A stretch of 37,879 nucleotides of DNA from Bacteroidota bacterium (GTDB taxonomy: Bacteria > Bacteroidota > Bacteroidia > SXHM01): assembly GCA_947479755.1 (NCBI GenBank), contig CANKAM010000008.1, positions 1-37,879 of the forward strand. Reading direction: 5' to 3'. How positions within the stretch are numbered: the stretch's first letter is position 1; every line of letters begins with the position of its first letter. The position numbers and the translations under genes are program-made. Positions 7,649 to 16,259 of this stretch are shown here, piece after piece. The notes under the pieces were generated by a model. It was not told where the DNA came from. It saw only the letters and a list, made by a program, of their open reading frames with translations, and did no database searches.

Positions 7649-8632
7649 ATGAAAAAAAACATTGCTATCATCATGGGCGGAGACTCTTCAGAGTCGGTAA
7701 TTTCACTTAAAAGTGCAGACGTTGTTCAGAAATACCTGGATAAAGAAAAATACATTGCTTACAAAGTTCTAATCAGTAAACAGAAGTGGGCAGTTGTGGA
7801 TGGTGACAATGAATTTGCGCTGGATAAAAACGATTTCAGTTCAATTGTTAACGGTAAAAAAATAAAATTTGACGTAGTGTTCAACGCTATTCACGGTACT
7901 CCCGGTGAAGATGGTAAACTACAAGGCTATTTTGACTTGCTGGGTATTCCTTATTCATCTTCGGGGGTGTTGGGTTCGGCACTTACATTCAGTAAGGGAA
8001 CTTGCAATGCGGTTATTAAAGCTTGGGGTTTGGCAAATACGGCAAAGTCGGTGGTGGTTAGAAAAGGTGAAAGCGTTGATGAAGCAGCAATAATTTCTGA
8101 GCTTGGTTTACCTTGTTTTGTAAAACCCAACAATGGCGGCAGCAGCTTTGGTGCTTCAAAAGTTAAAGAGACAGAACAATTAAAATCTGCTTTAGCCAAA
8201 GCCTTTGAACATGACCCCGAAGCTATAGTGGAGGAGTTTCTTCCGGGAACAGAAGTTACCTGCGGTGTTTTTCGTTATGCCGGTAAAACAACGGTTCTAC
8301 CGATTACTGAAATAGTTCCTAAGAATGAATTTTTCGACTTTGAGGCGAAATACAAAGGTGCTTCGGAAGAGGTAACACCTGCCCGTATTTCCGAAGAATT
8401 GACTGATGAAATACAACGCATCACAGGAACGGTGTTTGATAAGCTTGGATTGAAAGGTATGTCACGTATTGATTTTATTATCAAAGAAAACGTTCCTTAT
8501 CTGGTGGAGGTAAACACCACTCCTGGTTTAAGCGAGCAAAGCATTGTTCCCCAGCAGGCGCGATCGGTGGGTATTACCCTGACCGACTTATTCGGAATGA
8601 TGATAGAAGAAAGTCTAATATCTAAGCAATGA
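7649..8632 (+). CDS. ddl: D-alanine--D-alanine ligase
   Basis: Joins two D-Ala using ATP to supply the dipeptide end of peptidoglycan precursors. The 327-residue product has the N-terminal GGDSSESVIS loop, HGTPGEDGKLQG (about 79-90, the HGxxGEDGxxQG signature), an ATP-grasp core with PCFVKPNNGGSSFG, and the metal-binding EVNTTPGLSEQS near 288-299. The KY in FEAKYKG fits the Tyr-containing D-Ala type rather than the Phe-containing D-Ala:D-Lac ligases, so ordinary vancomycin sensitivity would be expected. Its stop overlaps the next start (ATGA), so the EVE gene is probably translationally coupled. Confidence 0.95.
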   Translation: MKKNIAIIMGGDSSESVISLKSADVVQKYLDKEKYIAYKVLISKQKWAVVDGDNEFALDKNDFSSIVNGKKIKFDVVFNAIHGTPGEDGKLQGYFDLLGIPYSSSGVLGSALTFSKGTCNAVIKAWGLANTAKSVVVRKGESVDEAAIISELGLPCFVKPNNGGSSFGASKVKETEQLKSALAKAFEHDPEAIVEEFLPGTEVTCGVFRYAGKTTVLPITEIVPKNEFFDFEAKYKGASEEVTPARISEELTDEIQRITGTVFDKLGLKGMSRIDFIIKENVPYLVEVNTTPGLSEQSIVPQQARSVGITLTDLFGMMIEESLISKQ

Positions 8633-9033
8633 ATTACTGGCTTGTAAAATCCGAACCCACTGCCTATTCGTGGGATGAATTATTAAAAGACGGCTCAACC
8701 TCCTGGACAGGTGTGCGCAACTATGCCGCCCGAAATCATATGCGCGCAATGAAGAAGGGCGACCACGTTTTCTTTTACCACAGCAACGAAGGCAAAGAGA
8801 TTGTCGGTCTAACCAAAGTTGCGAAAGAGTTTTATTCCGACCCCACTGCACCCGGTGAAGATTGGAGTGTTGTAGAATTAGCACCCGTTAAAACCTTTAA
8901 GAAAACAATAACTCTTACCCAAATTAAAGAGGATAAGCGTTTGAAAGGAATGTGGCTCGTTAAACAGGGAAGGCTTTCGGTAATGCCTGTTACTGCTGAT
9001 GAATACGAACGTATTTTGGAGTTGAGTAAGTAG
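8629..9033 (+). CDS. EVE-domain protein (THYN1-like)
   Basis: 134 residues forming one EVE domain, a PUA-like fold. The N-terminal MNYWLVKSEPTAYSWDEL is the typical start, followed by WTGVRNYAARNHMRAMKKGDHVFFYHS, the conserved pocket-forming block. Known relatives bind modified bases in DNA (for example 5-hydroxymethylcytosine or 5-formylcytosine) and some are fused to restriction enzymes; the role of free-standing bacterial copies is uncertain. It overlaps ddl by 4 bp, so it is expressed with purM and ddl. No methylase or restriction gene lies nearby. Confidence 0.93.
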   Translation: MNYWLVKSEPTAYSWDELLKDGSTSWTGVRNYAARNHMRAMKKGDHVFFYHSNEGKEIVGLTKVAKEFYSDPTAPGEDWSVVELAPVKTFKKTITLTQIKEDKRLKGMWLVKQGRLSVMPVTADEYERILELSK

Positions 9034-9099
9034 GTTTGAATTGTATAATTATCCGAATTTCTATTTTCCAAGCTCCAACCTCTAACTTCCAAATTTTCC

Positions 9100-9107
9100 T
9101 ACCTTCG
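9100..9107 (+). promoter_or_regulatory. Candidate -7 box of the TonB-dependent receptor gene
   Basis: TACCTTCG differs from TAnnTTTG at one base and lies 19 bp before the ATG. It follows a short quasi-periodic stretch (CCAAGCTCCAACCTCTAACTT, about 9067-9087). Confidence 0.45.
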
Positions 9108-9126
9108 CCAGCCAAAATAATTAAGG

Positions 9127-11442
9127 ATGAAGAATTCAGTTAAAGTTTTGTTGCTTTTGCTTTTAAGCGGTTACGGTGCGTTTGCTCAAACCGGAACTGT
9201 TCGTGGTTTTGTTTACGAAAAATCAACAGGCGAACCGGTAATATTCACCAATGTATTTCTTAAGGGCACTTCCATTGGTTCTGCTACCGATGTAAACGGT
9301 TTTTATCAGATCATGAAAGTTCCGGCAGGTGCTTACAGACTTGCTGTTACAGGTCTGGGATATGATACACTTTATAAGGACATTACTGTTAAAGCCAACG
9401 AAATTACCAGTGAAAAATTATACATGGAAAAAGGTGCGGTAAAACTGACTACCGTTGATATTTCTGCTGAAAAAGAAGAAGCCAAAACAGAAGTGAAAAT
9501 CTCCATTAATAAAATCACTCCGCGTGAAATGAAGATGGTTCCTTCCGTTGGTGGTGAGCCTGATTTTGCACAGGTGTTGCAAATTCAACCGGGAGTTATT
9601 TTCACTGGTGATCAGGGCGGACAACTTTACATTCGCGGAGGTTCGCCAGTTCAGAATAAAGTGTTGCTGGACGGAATGGTGATTTACAACCCTTTTCACA
9701 GCATTGGTTTGTTCTCAGTTTTTGATACCGATATTATCCGTAATGCTGATGTTTATACAGGCGGTTTTACTGCAGAATATGGCGGACGTATTTCTTCCAT
9801 CATGGATATCACTACCAAGAATGGAAATAACAATCGTATCTCAGGAAAAATTTCTGCGAGTCCATTTGGTGCTAATGCAATTCTGGAAGGTCCGATTGTA
9901 AAACCTAAAGAGGAAGGTGGCGGAGGTTTGTCGTTTATATTTTCAGGAAAAACATCTTATTTGCAACAATCTTCAAAAATATTTTACCCCTACATCAATA
10001 ACAAAAACGGATTGCCTTTTAACTACACCGACCTGTACGGAAAAATTTCTGCAACAGGCGGAAATGGCAGCAAATTCAACCTGTTTGGATTTAAGTTCAC
10101 GGATAATGTAAAATATCAGGCCTTGTCAAATCTGAAATGGAATCAATACGGTGTTGGAAGTAATTTCATTCTTGTTCCCGGAGGTTCAACAACGCTTATT
10201 CAGGGGAATTTCGCTTATTCAAACTATAAGATTTCATTGGGAGAGCAAGACCAGAAACCGCGTGAAAGCAGTATCAATGGCTTTAACCTTGGCTTGGCAT
10301 TTGTTTATTACACCGGGAAAAATGAGTTGAAGTATGGTCTGGAAGTATTGGGCTTTAAGACAGATTTCACATTCTATAATTCAGCCGACCGCAAAATTGA
10401 ACAGGTTGAAAACACTACAGAGTTTGCTGCGTACGTAAAGTACCGTGCAAATATTGGCAAACTGGTGTTGGAGCCGAGTTTCCGTTTCCAGTATTATGCT
10501 TCGCTTTCAACACCATCATTTGAACCAAGGTTGGGTGCTAAATACAACATCACCGATTGGCTGCGTATCAAATATGCCGGAGGATTCTATTCACAGAATC
10601 TGTTGAGTGCTAATTCCGACAGAGATGTGGTGAATTTATTTTACGGTTTCCTTTCAGGACCTGATAACCTTCCAAAGCAATTTCAGGGTGAAGATGTAAC
10701 ACATAAACTACAAAAATCCATTCACAACATTGCCGGCTTTGAAGTGGACTTAACTAAACGTATCAGTCTGAATATTGAAGGATACATGAAACATTTCACA
10801 CAACTCACCAACATCAATCGCGACAAATTGTTTGATGATAATGCAGCTAATGTGGATGTTCCTGATATTTTAAAAAAGGATTACATCATTGAAAAAGGGA
10901 AAGCAATGGGTATTGATTTCTTGTTGAAATATGATTACAAACGTTTTTATTTCTGGGGCGTTTATTCGCTTGCAAAAAGCACAAGAACCGATGAGTTAAG
11001 AACGTACGCGCCCGTTTTTGACCGCAGACACAATGTTAACATAGTTGCAGCCTACAAATTAGGTAAAACACTGAGTTGGGAATTAAGTGCTCGTTGGAAT
11101 CTAGGCTCAGGGTTTCCGTTTACCAAAACACAAGGATATTATCCTAACCTTAATTTTTCCGGTGGAATTACAACTAATTATACAACAGCAAACAATACTG
11201 ATAATGCATCACTTGGAATTGTTTACGGTGATATAAATACCGGAAGACTCTCCTACTATCACCGCTTTGATATTTCGGTAAAGAAAACGGTTACGTTCAC
11301 AAAGAATACTACACTTGAAATTAACCTGAGTGTAACGAACGTTTATAATCGCGAGAATGTATTTTATTTCGACAGGATAAAATACCAGCGTGTGAATCAG
11401 TTACCGATTTTGCCAAGTCTTGGTATTGCATTTAGATTTTAA
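9127..11442 (+). CDS. TonB-dependent outer-membrane receptor with regulatory-like N-domain
   Basis: 771 residues. A signal peptide (about 1-20, ending AFAQ) is followed by a carboxypeptidase-regulatory-like beta-sandwich (about 23-108, GTVRGFVYEKSTGEPVIFTN), a plug domain (about 120-230, with QLYIRGGSPVQNKVLLDGM), and a C-terminal barrel ending in FRF, the expected terminal aromatic. It would import a ligand across the outer membrane using TonB energy. It is shorter than SusC proteins (about 1000 residues) and has no SusD partner, so a glycan-uptake role is unlikely; the substrate cannot be read from sequence. The next gene starts 3 bp after its stop. Confidence 0.93.
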   Translation: MKNSVKVLLLLLLSGYGAFAQTGTVRGFVYEKSTGEPVIFTNVFLKGTSIGSATDVNGFYQIMKVPAGAYRLAVTGLGYDTLYKDITVKANEITSEKLYMEKGAVKLTTVDISAEKEEAKTEVKISINKITPREMKMVPSVGGEPDFAQVLQIQPGVIFTGDQGGQLYIRGGSPVQNKVLLDGMVIYNPFHSIGLFSVFDTDIIRNADVYTGGFTAEYGGRISSIMDITTKNGNNNRISGKISASPFGANAILEGPIVKPKEEGGGGLSFIFSGKTSYLQQSSKIFYPYINNKNGLPFNYTDLYGKISATGGNGSKFNLFGFKFTDNVKYQALSNLKWNQYGVGSNFILVPGGSTTLIQGNFAYSNYKISLGEQDQKPRESSINGFNLGLAFVYYTGKNELKYGLEVLGFKTDFTFYNSADRKIEQVENTTEFAAYVKYRANIGKLVLEPSFRFQYYASLSTPSFEPRLGAKYNITDWLRIKYAGGFYSQNLLSANSDRDVVNLFYGFLSGPDNLPKQFQGEDVTHKLQKSIHNIAGFEVDLTKRISLNIEGYMKHFTQLTNINRDKLFDDNAANVDVPDILKKDYIIEKGKAMGIDFLLKYDYKRFYFWGVYSLAKSTRTDELRTYAPVFDRRHNVNIVAAYKLGKTLSWELSARWNLGSGFPFTKTQGYYPNLNFSGGITTNYTTANNTDNASLGIVYGDINTGRLSYYHRFDISVKKTVTFTKNTTLEINLSVTNVYNRENVFYFDRIKYQRVNQLPILPSLGIAFRF

Positions 11443-11445
11443 TTC

Positions 11446-12090
11446 ATGAACTTTCTACCTGAAGAGATAGAGAAGTTTGTTGAAGAACACACCCGTCCTG
11501 AATCGGATGTTCTGAAACAACTTAACCGCGAAACCTACGCGAAAGTCTTGATGCCGCGAATGCTTTCCGGTCATCTGCAGGGACAGGTTTTGCGTATGTT
11601 CAGTCTGATGATCAAGCCAAAGAATATTCTGGAGGTAGGTACATTTACAGGCTATTCAGGTATTTGCCTTTCAGAAGGTTTACAGGAAGACGGAAAACTG
11701 ATTACCATTGATGTGAATGCAGAACTTGAAGAAATGGTTCGCAAGTACTTTGAACTGGCAGGAGCAGAAAATAAAATAGACTACCGAATCGGAAATGCCA
11801 TGCAGATTATTCCTGCGTTGAATGAAAAGTTTGACCTTGTTTTCATTGATGCCGATAAAGAAAACTATTCCAATTACTACGATTTAGTATTTGATAAAGT
11901 AAACACCGGAGGTTATATCATTGCAGATAATGTGCTGTGGAGTGGCAAAGTAACAGAACCTAAAGAGAAGATGGATAAAGATACCAGAGCCATTGTTGCT
12001 TACTCAGAAAAAATTCATACAGATAGCCGTGTGGAAAATGTTTTGTTTCCGGTGCGTGATGGTTTGCTTGTTGCAAGAAAAATAGTTTAA
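11446..12090 (+). CDS. O-methyltransferase, class I SAM-dependent (family 3)
   Basis: 214 residues. The SAM-binding motif EVGTFTGYSG (about 64-73), the acidic IDVN after the second strand, and the metal-site motif FIDADKENY (about 130-138) with ADNVLWSGKV define the catechol/caffeoyl-CoA O-methyltransferase-like family. The bacterial group includes YrrM/TrmR, which methylates 5-hydroxyuridine in tRNA; this protein could be that enzyme, but small-molecule methylation is equally possible from sequence alone. It is probably co-transcribed with the receptor, but no functional link is obvious. Confidence 0.9.
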   Translation: MNFLPEEIEKFVEEHTRPESDVLKQLNRETYAKVLMPRMLSGHLQGQVLRMFSLMIKPKNILEVGTFTGYSGICLSEGLQEDGKLITIDVNAELEEMVRKYFELAGAENKIDYRIGNAMQIIPALNEKFDLVFIDADKENYSNYYDLVFDKVNTGGYIIADNVLWSGKVTEPKEKMDKDTRAIVAYSEKIHTDSRVENVLFPVRDGLLVARKIV

Positions 12091-12171
12091 TTTGCTCCCG
12101 ATTAAACAATCCCGCCTATAGAAAATTTCTACTAAACACTTTGCCGAAAAAAGTTTTTTAGAAATTTCTCA

Positions 12172-13290
12172 TTGAAGAAAATTATCGTTTCAGTTACCAA
12201 TGACCTCAGCACCGATCAGCGTGTTGACCGTGTTTGCAATACCTTGCAGCGTAATGGTTTTGAGGTATTATTAGTTGGCAGAGAACTTAAGAACAGCAAG
12301 CCTTTGCACCTTCGTGCTTATCAAACCCACCGTATGAAATTATGGTTTGAAAAAGGGTTTCTTTTTTATGCTTCATTCAACATCAGTTTGTTTTTTTTCT
12401 TATTGTTTGCAAAAGCAGATGTATTGCTGGCAAACGATTTAGACACACTGCCTGCAAATTTCTTTTGCTCAAAGATTAAATCTCAAGCACTGGTTTATGA
12501 TAGTCACGAATACTTTACCGGTGTGCCTGAGATTCAAAACCGTCCGTTTGTTAAGAATACCTGGAAATCAATAGAGAAGTTTATTCTACCGAAAATAAAG
12601 CATACCTACACTGTGAATGAATCTATTGCAAGGCTTTATAAGGAAGAATACAATATTGACTTCGGAGTTGTACGGAATCTTCCTTTGAAAAGGAATACAT
12701 CTGTTAAAACTAAAACAAGAAAAGAATTGGGTTTACCTGAAAACAAAAAGATAATTGTGTTGCAAGGTTCAGGAATAAATGTGGACAGGGGAGGAGAGGA
12801 GGCGGTGCAGGCAATGGAGTTTCTGGACGATACAGTTCTATTGATTATCGGTAGCGGTGATGTGATTGATGCCTTGAAAAATATGAGCGAGAAGCCTTCT
12901 ATAAAAGGAAAGGTAATTTTTAAAGGTAAACTTCCTTATGCTGAAATGCTGGAATACACAGCTAATGCCGATGTCGGTATTTCTTTTGACAAGGACACCA
13001 ACATCAATTATCGTTTCAGTCTTCCCAATAAAATCTTTGATTACATACAATGTGGTATTCCCGTGTTGGCTTCACGTTTGCCCGAAATTGAAAAGGTGAT
13101 AATTGGGTATCGTGTTGGTGATTTTATTGAAACGCATGACCCGAAACACATTGCTGCAAAGTTGAATGAGATGCTTACTGATACTATTAAACAATCAGTG
13201 TGGAAAGCAAATACTTTTGAAGCTGCAAAAACATTGAATTGGGAAAACGAAGAAATAAACGTGCTTAAAATCTTTACAAATCTTGGCTGA
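12172..13290 (+). CDS. Glycosyltransferase, GT4-like (TTG start)
   Basis: 372 residues, likely GT-B fold. The N-terminus KKIIVSVTNDLSTDQRV is a typical Rossmann start, and VYDSHEYFTGVPEI is a motif of this family. The C-terminal domain has GSGDVIDAL and the nucleotide-sugar site region SLPNKIFDYIQCGIPVLAS. A hydrophobic patch (about 61-80) may bind the membrane. The start codon must be TTG, because the conserved first strand begins directly after it and the next ATG lies about 54 codons inside. It overlaps the next glycosyltransferase by 8 bp. The pair probably adds sugars to a surface polysaccharide or lipid; the acceptor is unknown. Confidence 0.9.
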   Translation: MKKIIVSVTNDLSTDQRVDRVCNTLQRNGFEVLLVGRELKNSKPLHLRAYQTHRMKLWFEKGFLFYASFNISLFFFLLFAKADVLLANDLDTLPANFFCSKIKSQALVYDSHEYFTGVPEIQNRPFVKNTWKSIEKFILPKIKHTYTVNESIARLYKEEYNIDFGVVRNLPLKRNTSVKTKTRKELGLPENKKIIVLQGSGINVDRGGEEAVQAMEFLDDTVLLIIGSGDVIDALKNMSEKPSIKGKVIFKGKLPYAEMLEYTANADVGISFDKDTNINYRFSLPNKIFDYIQCGIPVLASRLPEIEKVIIGYRVGDFIETHDPKHIAAKLNEMLTDTIKQSVWKANTFEAAKTLNWENEEINVLKIFTNLG

Positions 13291-14425
13291 TAAACATTTA
13301 CATATTGTAGCCTTTGATATTCCGCTGCCTGCAAATTATGGAGGTGCTATTGATGTGTTTTACAAAATCAAAGCCTTTGCTGCAGAAGGAATTAAAATTC
13401 ATCTTCATTGCTACGAATATGGTAGAAAACCGGTGAAAGAACTGGAAGAGTATTGCGAAAGCATTGCTTATTACAAACGGAAAACAACGCGTCAGCGCTT
13501 GCTCAGCATGAAGCCTTACATAGTTGTTACCCGTAATTCAGATGAATTGATTGAGAGTTTATTGAAAGACAATCATCCGATTTTGTTTGAAGGCTTGCAT
13601 TGTTGTTATTACTTAGATGATAAGCGGCTTGCAGGAAGAGCAAAGGTTGTGCGCACACACAATATTGAACACGACTACTATTTAAACCTTGCGCGTGTGG
13701 AACGTGATGTGTTTAAGAAATATTACTTCTACAATGAGTCATATAAGCTGCAGCGCTTTGAAAAAGTCTTGAACAGCGCAACAGGTATTGCAGCTATTTC
13801 TAAAAATGATGTTGACTATTTTGCTGAGAAGTACAGAAATGTTAATCATGTCAGCGCTTTTCATCCGAATGAAAGGGTGGAAGTAAAACCAGGCAAAGGC
13901 GAGTTTGTATTGTATCACGGAAGTCTTGAAGTGGGTGAGAACAATGAAGCTGCTCTGTTTCTTGTCAATCAGGTTTTCAGTGATTTGAAAACTCCTTTTG
14001 TTATTGCGGGCAACAAGCCTTCAAAAGAATTAAAAGAAGCTGTAGCAAAGCATAAACACATTACTTTAAAGAGTGATATTTCAACCACTGAGATTTATCA
14101 ACTAATTGCCGATGCGCAAATCAATCTTCTGCCAACATTTCAATCAACAGGAATTAAACTGAAGTTGCTTGCTGCGCTTTACAGCGGCAGGCATTGTATT
14201 GTAAATTCTTTTATGGTTGAGAATACAGGCCTTGAAGAAATATGCACTGTTGCGAATACTTCGCAGGAGATGCAGGAAACTGTGAAGAAGTTATTTAAAC
14301 AAACATTCAGCGAAGCTGAAATTGAAAATAGAAAAAGAATATTGCTGAGCGGTTTTGGTAACCGTGAAAATATTCTGAAACTGATTAAGGTTATCTATCT
14401 TCCTCAACCTGTTGTTGCGGGTTGA
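13283..14425 (+). CDS. Glycosyltransferase, GT-B-like (TTG start)
   Basis: 380 residues. Visible: a glycine-rich N-terminal loop (DIPLPANYGGAIDVFYK, about 12-28), RTHNIEHDYYLNLA (about 128-141), which resembles the HN-containing loop of GT4-type mannosyl or glucosyl transferases, and a C-terminal site TGIKLKLLAALYSGRHCIV (about 293-311). Translation starts at a TTG inside the last codons of the preceding gene, so the two are coupled. Its last 35 bp overlap the end of ftsE on the other strand. Donor and acceptor cannot be read from sequence. Confidence 0.88.
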   Translation: MADKHLHIVAFDIPLPANYGGAIDVFYKIKAFAAEGIKIHLHCYEYGRKPVKELEEYCESIAYYKRKTTRQRLLSMKPYIVVTRNSDELIESLLKDNHPILFEGLHCCYYLDDKRLAGRAKVVRTHNIEHDYYLNLARVERDVFKKYYFYNESYKLQRFEKVLNSATGIAAISKNDVDYFAEKYRNVNHVSAFHPNERVEVKPGKGEFVLYHGSLEVGENNEAALFLVNQVFSDLKTPFVIAGNKPSKELKEAVAKHKHITLKSDISTTEIYQLIADAQINLLPTFQSTGIKLKLLAALYSGRHCIVNSFMVENTGLEEICTVANTSQEMQETVKKLFKQTFSEAEIENRKRILLSGFGNRENILKLIKVIYLPQPVVAG

Positions 14426-15119
14426 TTTGTTGTCGCTGCGGCATTTCAATAATAATGCCGTGTTCACACTTTAATGTACGTGCGGAAAAGCGTTTGAAGA
14501 ACGAATAATTATGCGTTGCCATAATCACCGCTTTCCCGTTCTTACTGATTTCAATCATAAGTTGTAAAATCCCTAAGGATGTATCAGGGTCAAGGTTTCC
14601 GGTTGGCTCATCGGCAAGAATTAAATCAGGATCATTTATAAGCGCACGTGCTATCGAAAGCCTTTGCTGCTCACCACCTGAAAGTTGATGAGTCATTTTC
14701 TTTTCTCTTCCAGAAAGTCCCGTGCGTTCCAACACTTCCTTAATCTTGGCATCCATCTTTGCCTTGTCTTCCCAACCGGTAGCTTTCATAACAAAGACCA
14801 GGTTGTCATGAACATTTCTATCAGAAAGCAATTGGAAATCCTGGAATACAATTCCCAATTTTCTACGCAAAAATGGTACTTTTTCTTCTTTTATGGTTTC
14901 TAATTGATAACCCGCCACAGTTGCATTTCCTTTGATTAAAGGAAGGTCTGCATATAGCGTGCGCATAAAACTGCTTTTCCCGCTGCCGGTGCGGCCGATA
15001 AGGTAAACAAACTCGCCTTTATGAATATTAAGTGAAATATCACTCAGCACTAAATTATTGCGCTGAAATACAGAAAGGTTTGAAAGTTCAACTATCGGTT
15101 CTTGCTTATGCTCTGTCAT
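14391..15119 (-). CDS. ftsE: Cell-division ABC ATPase FtsE
   Basis: 242 residues. Walker [10 protein letters not shown] (about 42-50), Q-loop VFQDFQLL, signature LSGGEQQR, Walker [13 protein letters not shown] and the H-loop ATHNY are all present, so the ATPase is intact. FtsE with the membrane protein FtsX drives peptidoglycan hydrolase activation at the septum. FtsX is not adjacent here, as is common in Bacteroidota, so assignment rests on similarity to FtsE rather than LolD-type ATPases (about the same size); the short C-terminal tail rich in Gln is variable. It converges on, and overlaps by 35 bp, the glycosyltransferase gene on the plus strand. Confidence 0.88.
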   Translation of the reverse strand: MTEHKQEPIVELSNLSVFQRNNLVLSDISLNIHKGEFVYLIGRTGSGKSSFMRTLYADLPLIKGNATVAGYQLETIKEEKVPFLRRKLGIVFQDFQLLSDRNVHDNLVFVMKATGWEDKAKMDAKIKEVLERTGLSGREKKMTHQLSGGEQQRLSIARALINDPDLILADEPTGNLDPDTSLGILQLMIEISKNGKAVIMATHNYSFFKRFSARTLKCEHGIIIEMPQRQQINPQQQVEEDR

Positions 15120-15159
15120 GAGTTTTTATTATTGCGCCAAATTAAGAATTATCAGATTT

Positions 15160-15197
15160 GTAACTCACACAGTAACTCATAAAATAATACGTTACTC
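15160..15197. promoter_or_regulatory. GTAACTCA direct repeats between ftsE and a small ORF
   Basis: GTAACTCA occurs at 15160-15167 and 15172-15179, exactly 12 bp apart, with a variant GTTACTC at 15191-15197. The spacing close to one helical turn suggests a protein-binding site. It lies 41-78 bp upstream of ftsE on one side and 26-63 bp upstream of the small ORF on the other. No clear -7 box is visible on either strand, so this is tentative. Confidence 0.25.
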
Positions 15198-15222
15198 TTA
15201 ATGAGAACTAAAATCATTCATC

Positions 15223-15306
15223 ATGTTTACTGCAATCTTTTTATTCATCTCCATGTTGTTGGCTCATATCGTTGATTATTTCCGCGAAGAGCATAAACAC
15301 CATTGA
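15223..15306 (+). CDS. Possible 27-residue membrane peptide
   Basis: ATG to TGA encodes MFTAIFLFISMLLAHIVDYF followed by REEHKHH. One hydrophobic helix (residues 2-17) with a charged, His-rich tail is the shape of many small membrane proteins. It fills the gap between ftsE and the phosphatase gene, where no other feature is seen. There is no recognised family and no clear promoter, so it could be a chance frame. Confidence 0.35.
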   Translation: MFTAIFLFISMLLAHIVDYFREEHKHH

Positions 15307-15326
15307 ATGTGTTTAATCGCTATTTA

Positions 15327-16208
15327 TTATTCAAAAGCAGATAATACAGGTTTCCCTGTCCAGCAATCAGGAGTGGTAATGTTCAAAATTTTGGCCAATG
15401 TAGGAGCAGTATAATATGTTTCCACAGTTTCTGTTATTTCAAAGCCTTTCTTTATTCCTGCTCCTGAAATGATCCAGGGGATTTCTTTTTCTGCCAGACT
15501 TCCTCCTCCATGTCCTTTCTTTATTCCACCATGGTCGGCTGTAATTAGGATAACGGTGTTCTCATAGATACCTGCTTCTTTTAAGGCCTTGATAATGGCG
15601 CCTGTTATGGAATCGGCTTTGGCGATTGATTTATAATAATCCGGTGTAAAATGACCGATGGCGTGACCTGCATGGTCAACATGATCGAAGTGCAGGAATA
15701 AAAAATCAGGCTGTTTGTTTTTAATGCATTCAATTGCTTTATCAGCCGTTTCGTTTTCATCTTTTGTGTCCTGTAGTATCGTGAAGGCATTTGTTTCGGT
15801 AAGGCGGGCAAAGCCGTCCCAATCATGGTAACAAGTAATGTTTGCGTTTGCTTTTTGATTTCTCATTACACCAAAGATGGTTGGAAACAGTTTACCCTTT
15901 TCGCATCCGCAGAATGAACGGTTCTTTATCTTCTTTACTTCCCACTTGTTTGAATGTATGCTGTGATATTTTGGCGGAGCTCCCATTATCATGGAAGCCC
16001 AATTTGGGCTGCTTGATGTTGGCATAACCGCATGAGCATGTAATGTCCATGCTCCGTTTTTCATCAGTTCATTAAATACAGGAGTTTGGGAATTCCTAAT
16101 ACCTGCTGCACTCATCCCGTCAAAGCCAAGAACAATAATATGTTTTGCTTGTTGGCCAAATGCTGTAAATGCAAAGAGAAGTAAAAAGTAAATGAAGGTT
16201 TTTTTCAT
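15327..16208 (-). CDS. Secreted type I phosphodiesterase / nucleotide pyrophosphatase-like hydrolase
   Basis: 293 residues of the alkaline phosphatase superfamily. A signal peptide (about 1-18, ending AFGQ) points to the periplasm or outside. Metal and active-site residues are visible: D30 in GFDG, a likely nucleophile S66 in TSSSPNW (Thr in many relatives), D175/D178 and H182 in HFDHVDHAGH, D225-H226 in TADHGG, and H233 in GHG. It is short for nucleotide pyrophosphatases, so it is a minimal catalytic domain. Substrates could be phosphodiesters of nucleotides or phospholipid head groups. It follows the permease by 51 bp on the same strand, so the two may be co-transcribed. Confidence 0.9.
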   Translation of the reverse strand: MKKTFIYFLLLFAFTAFGQQAKHIIVLGFDGMSAAGIRNSQTPVFNELMKNGAWTLHAHAVMPTSSSPNWASMIMGAPPKYHSIHSNKWEVKKIKNRSFCGCEKGKLFPTIFGVMRNQKANANITCYHDWDGFARLTETNAFTILQDTKDENETADKAIECIKNKQPDFLFLHFDHVDHAGHAIGHFTPDYYKSIAKADSITGAIIKALKEAGIYENTVILITADHGGIKKGHGGGSLAEKEIPWIISGAGIKKGFEITETVETYYTAPTLAKILNITTPDCWTGKPVLSAFE

Positions 16209-16259
16209 AAAACAAAGTTTTTCTAAAGGAAGGCTAATATATAATCAGTGACAAATTCT

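Noticed and set aside
9127-11442. SusC-type glycan receptor
   Set aside because: Too short and no SusD gene follows; kept as a general TonB-dependent receptor.
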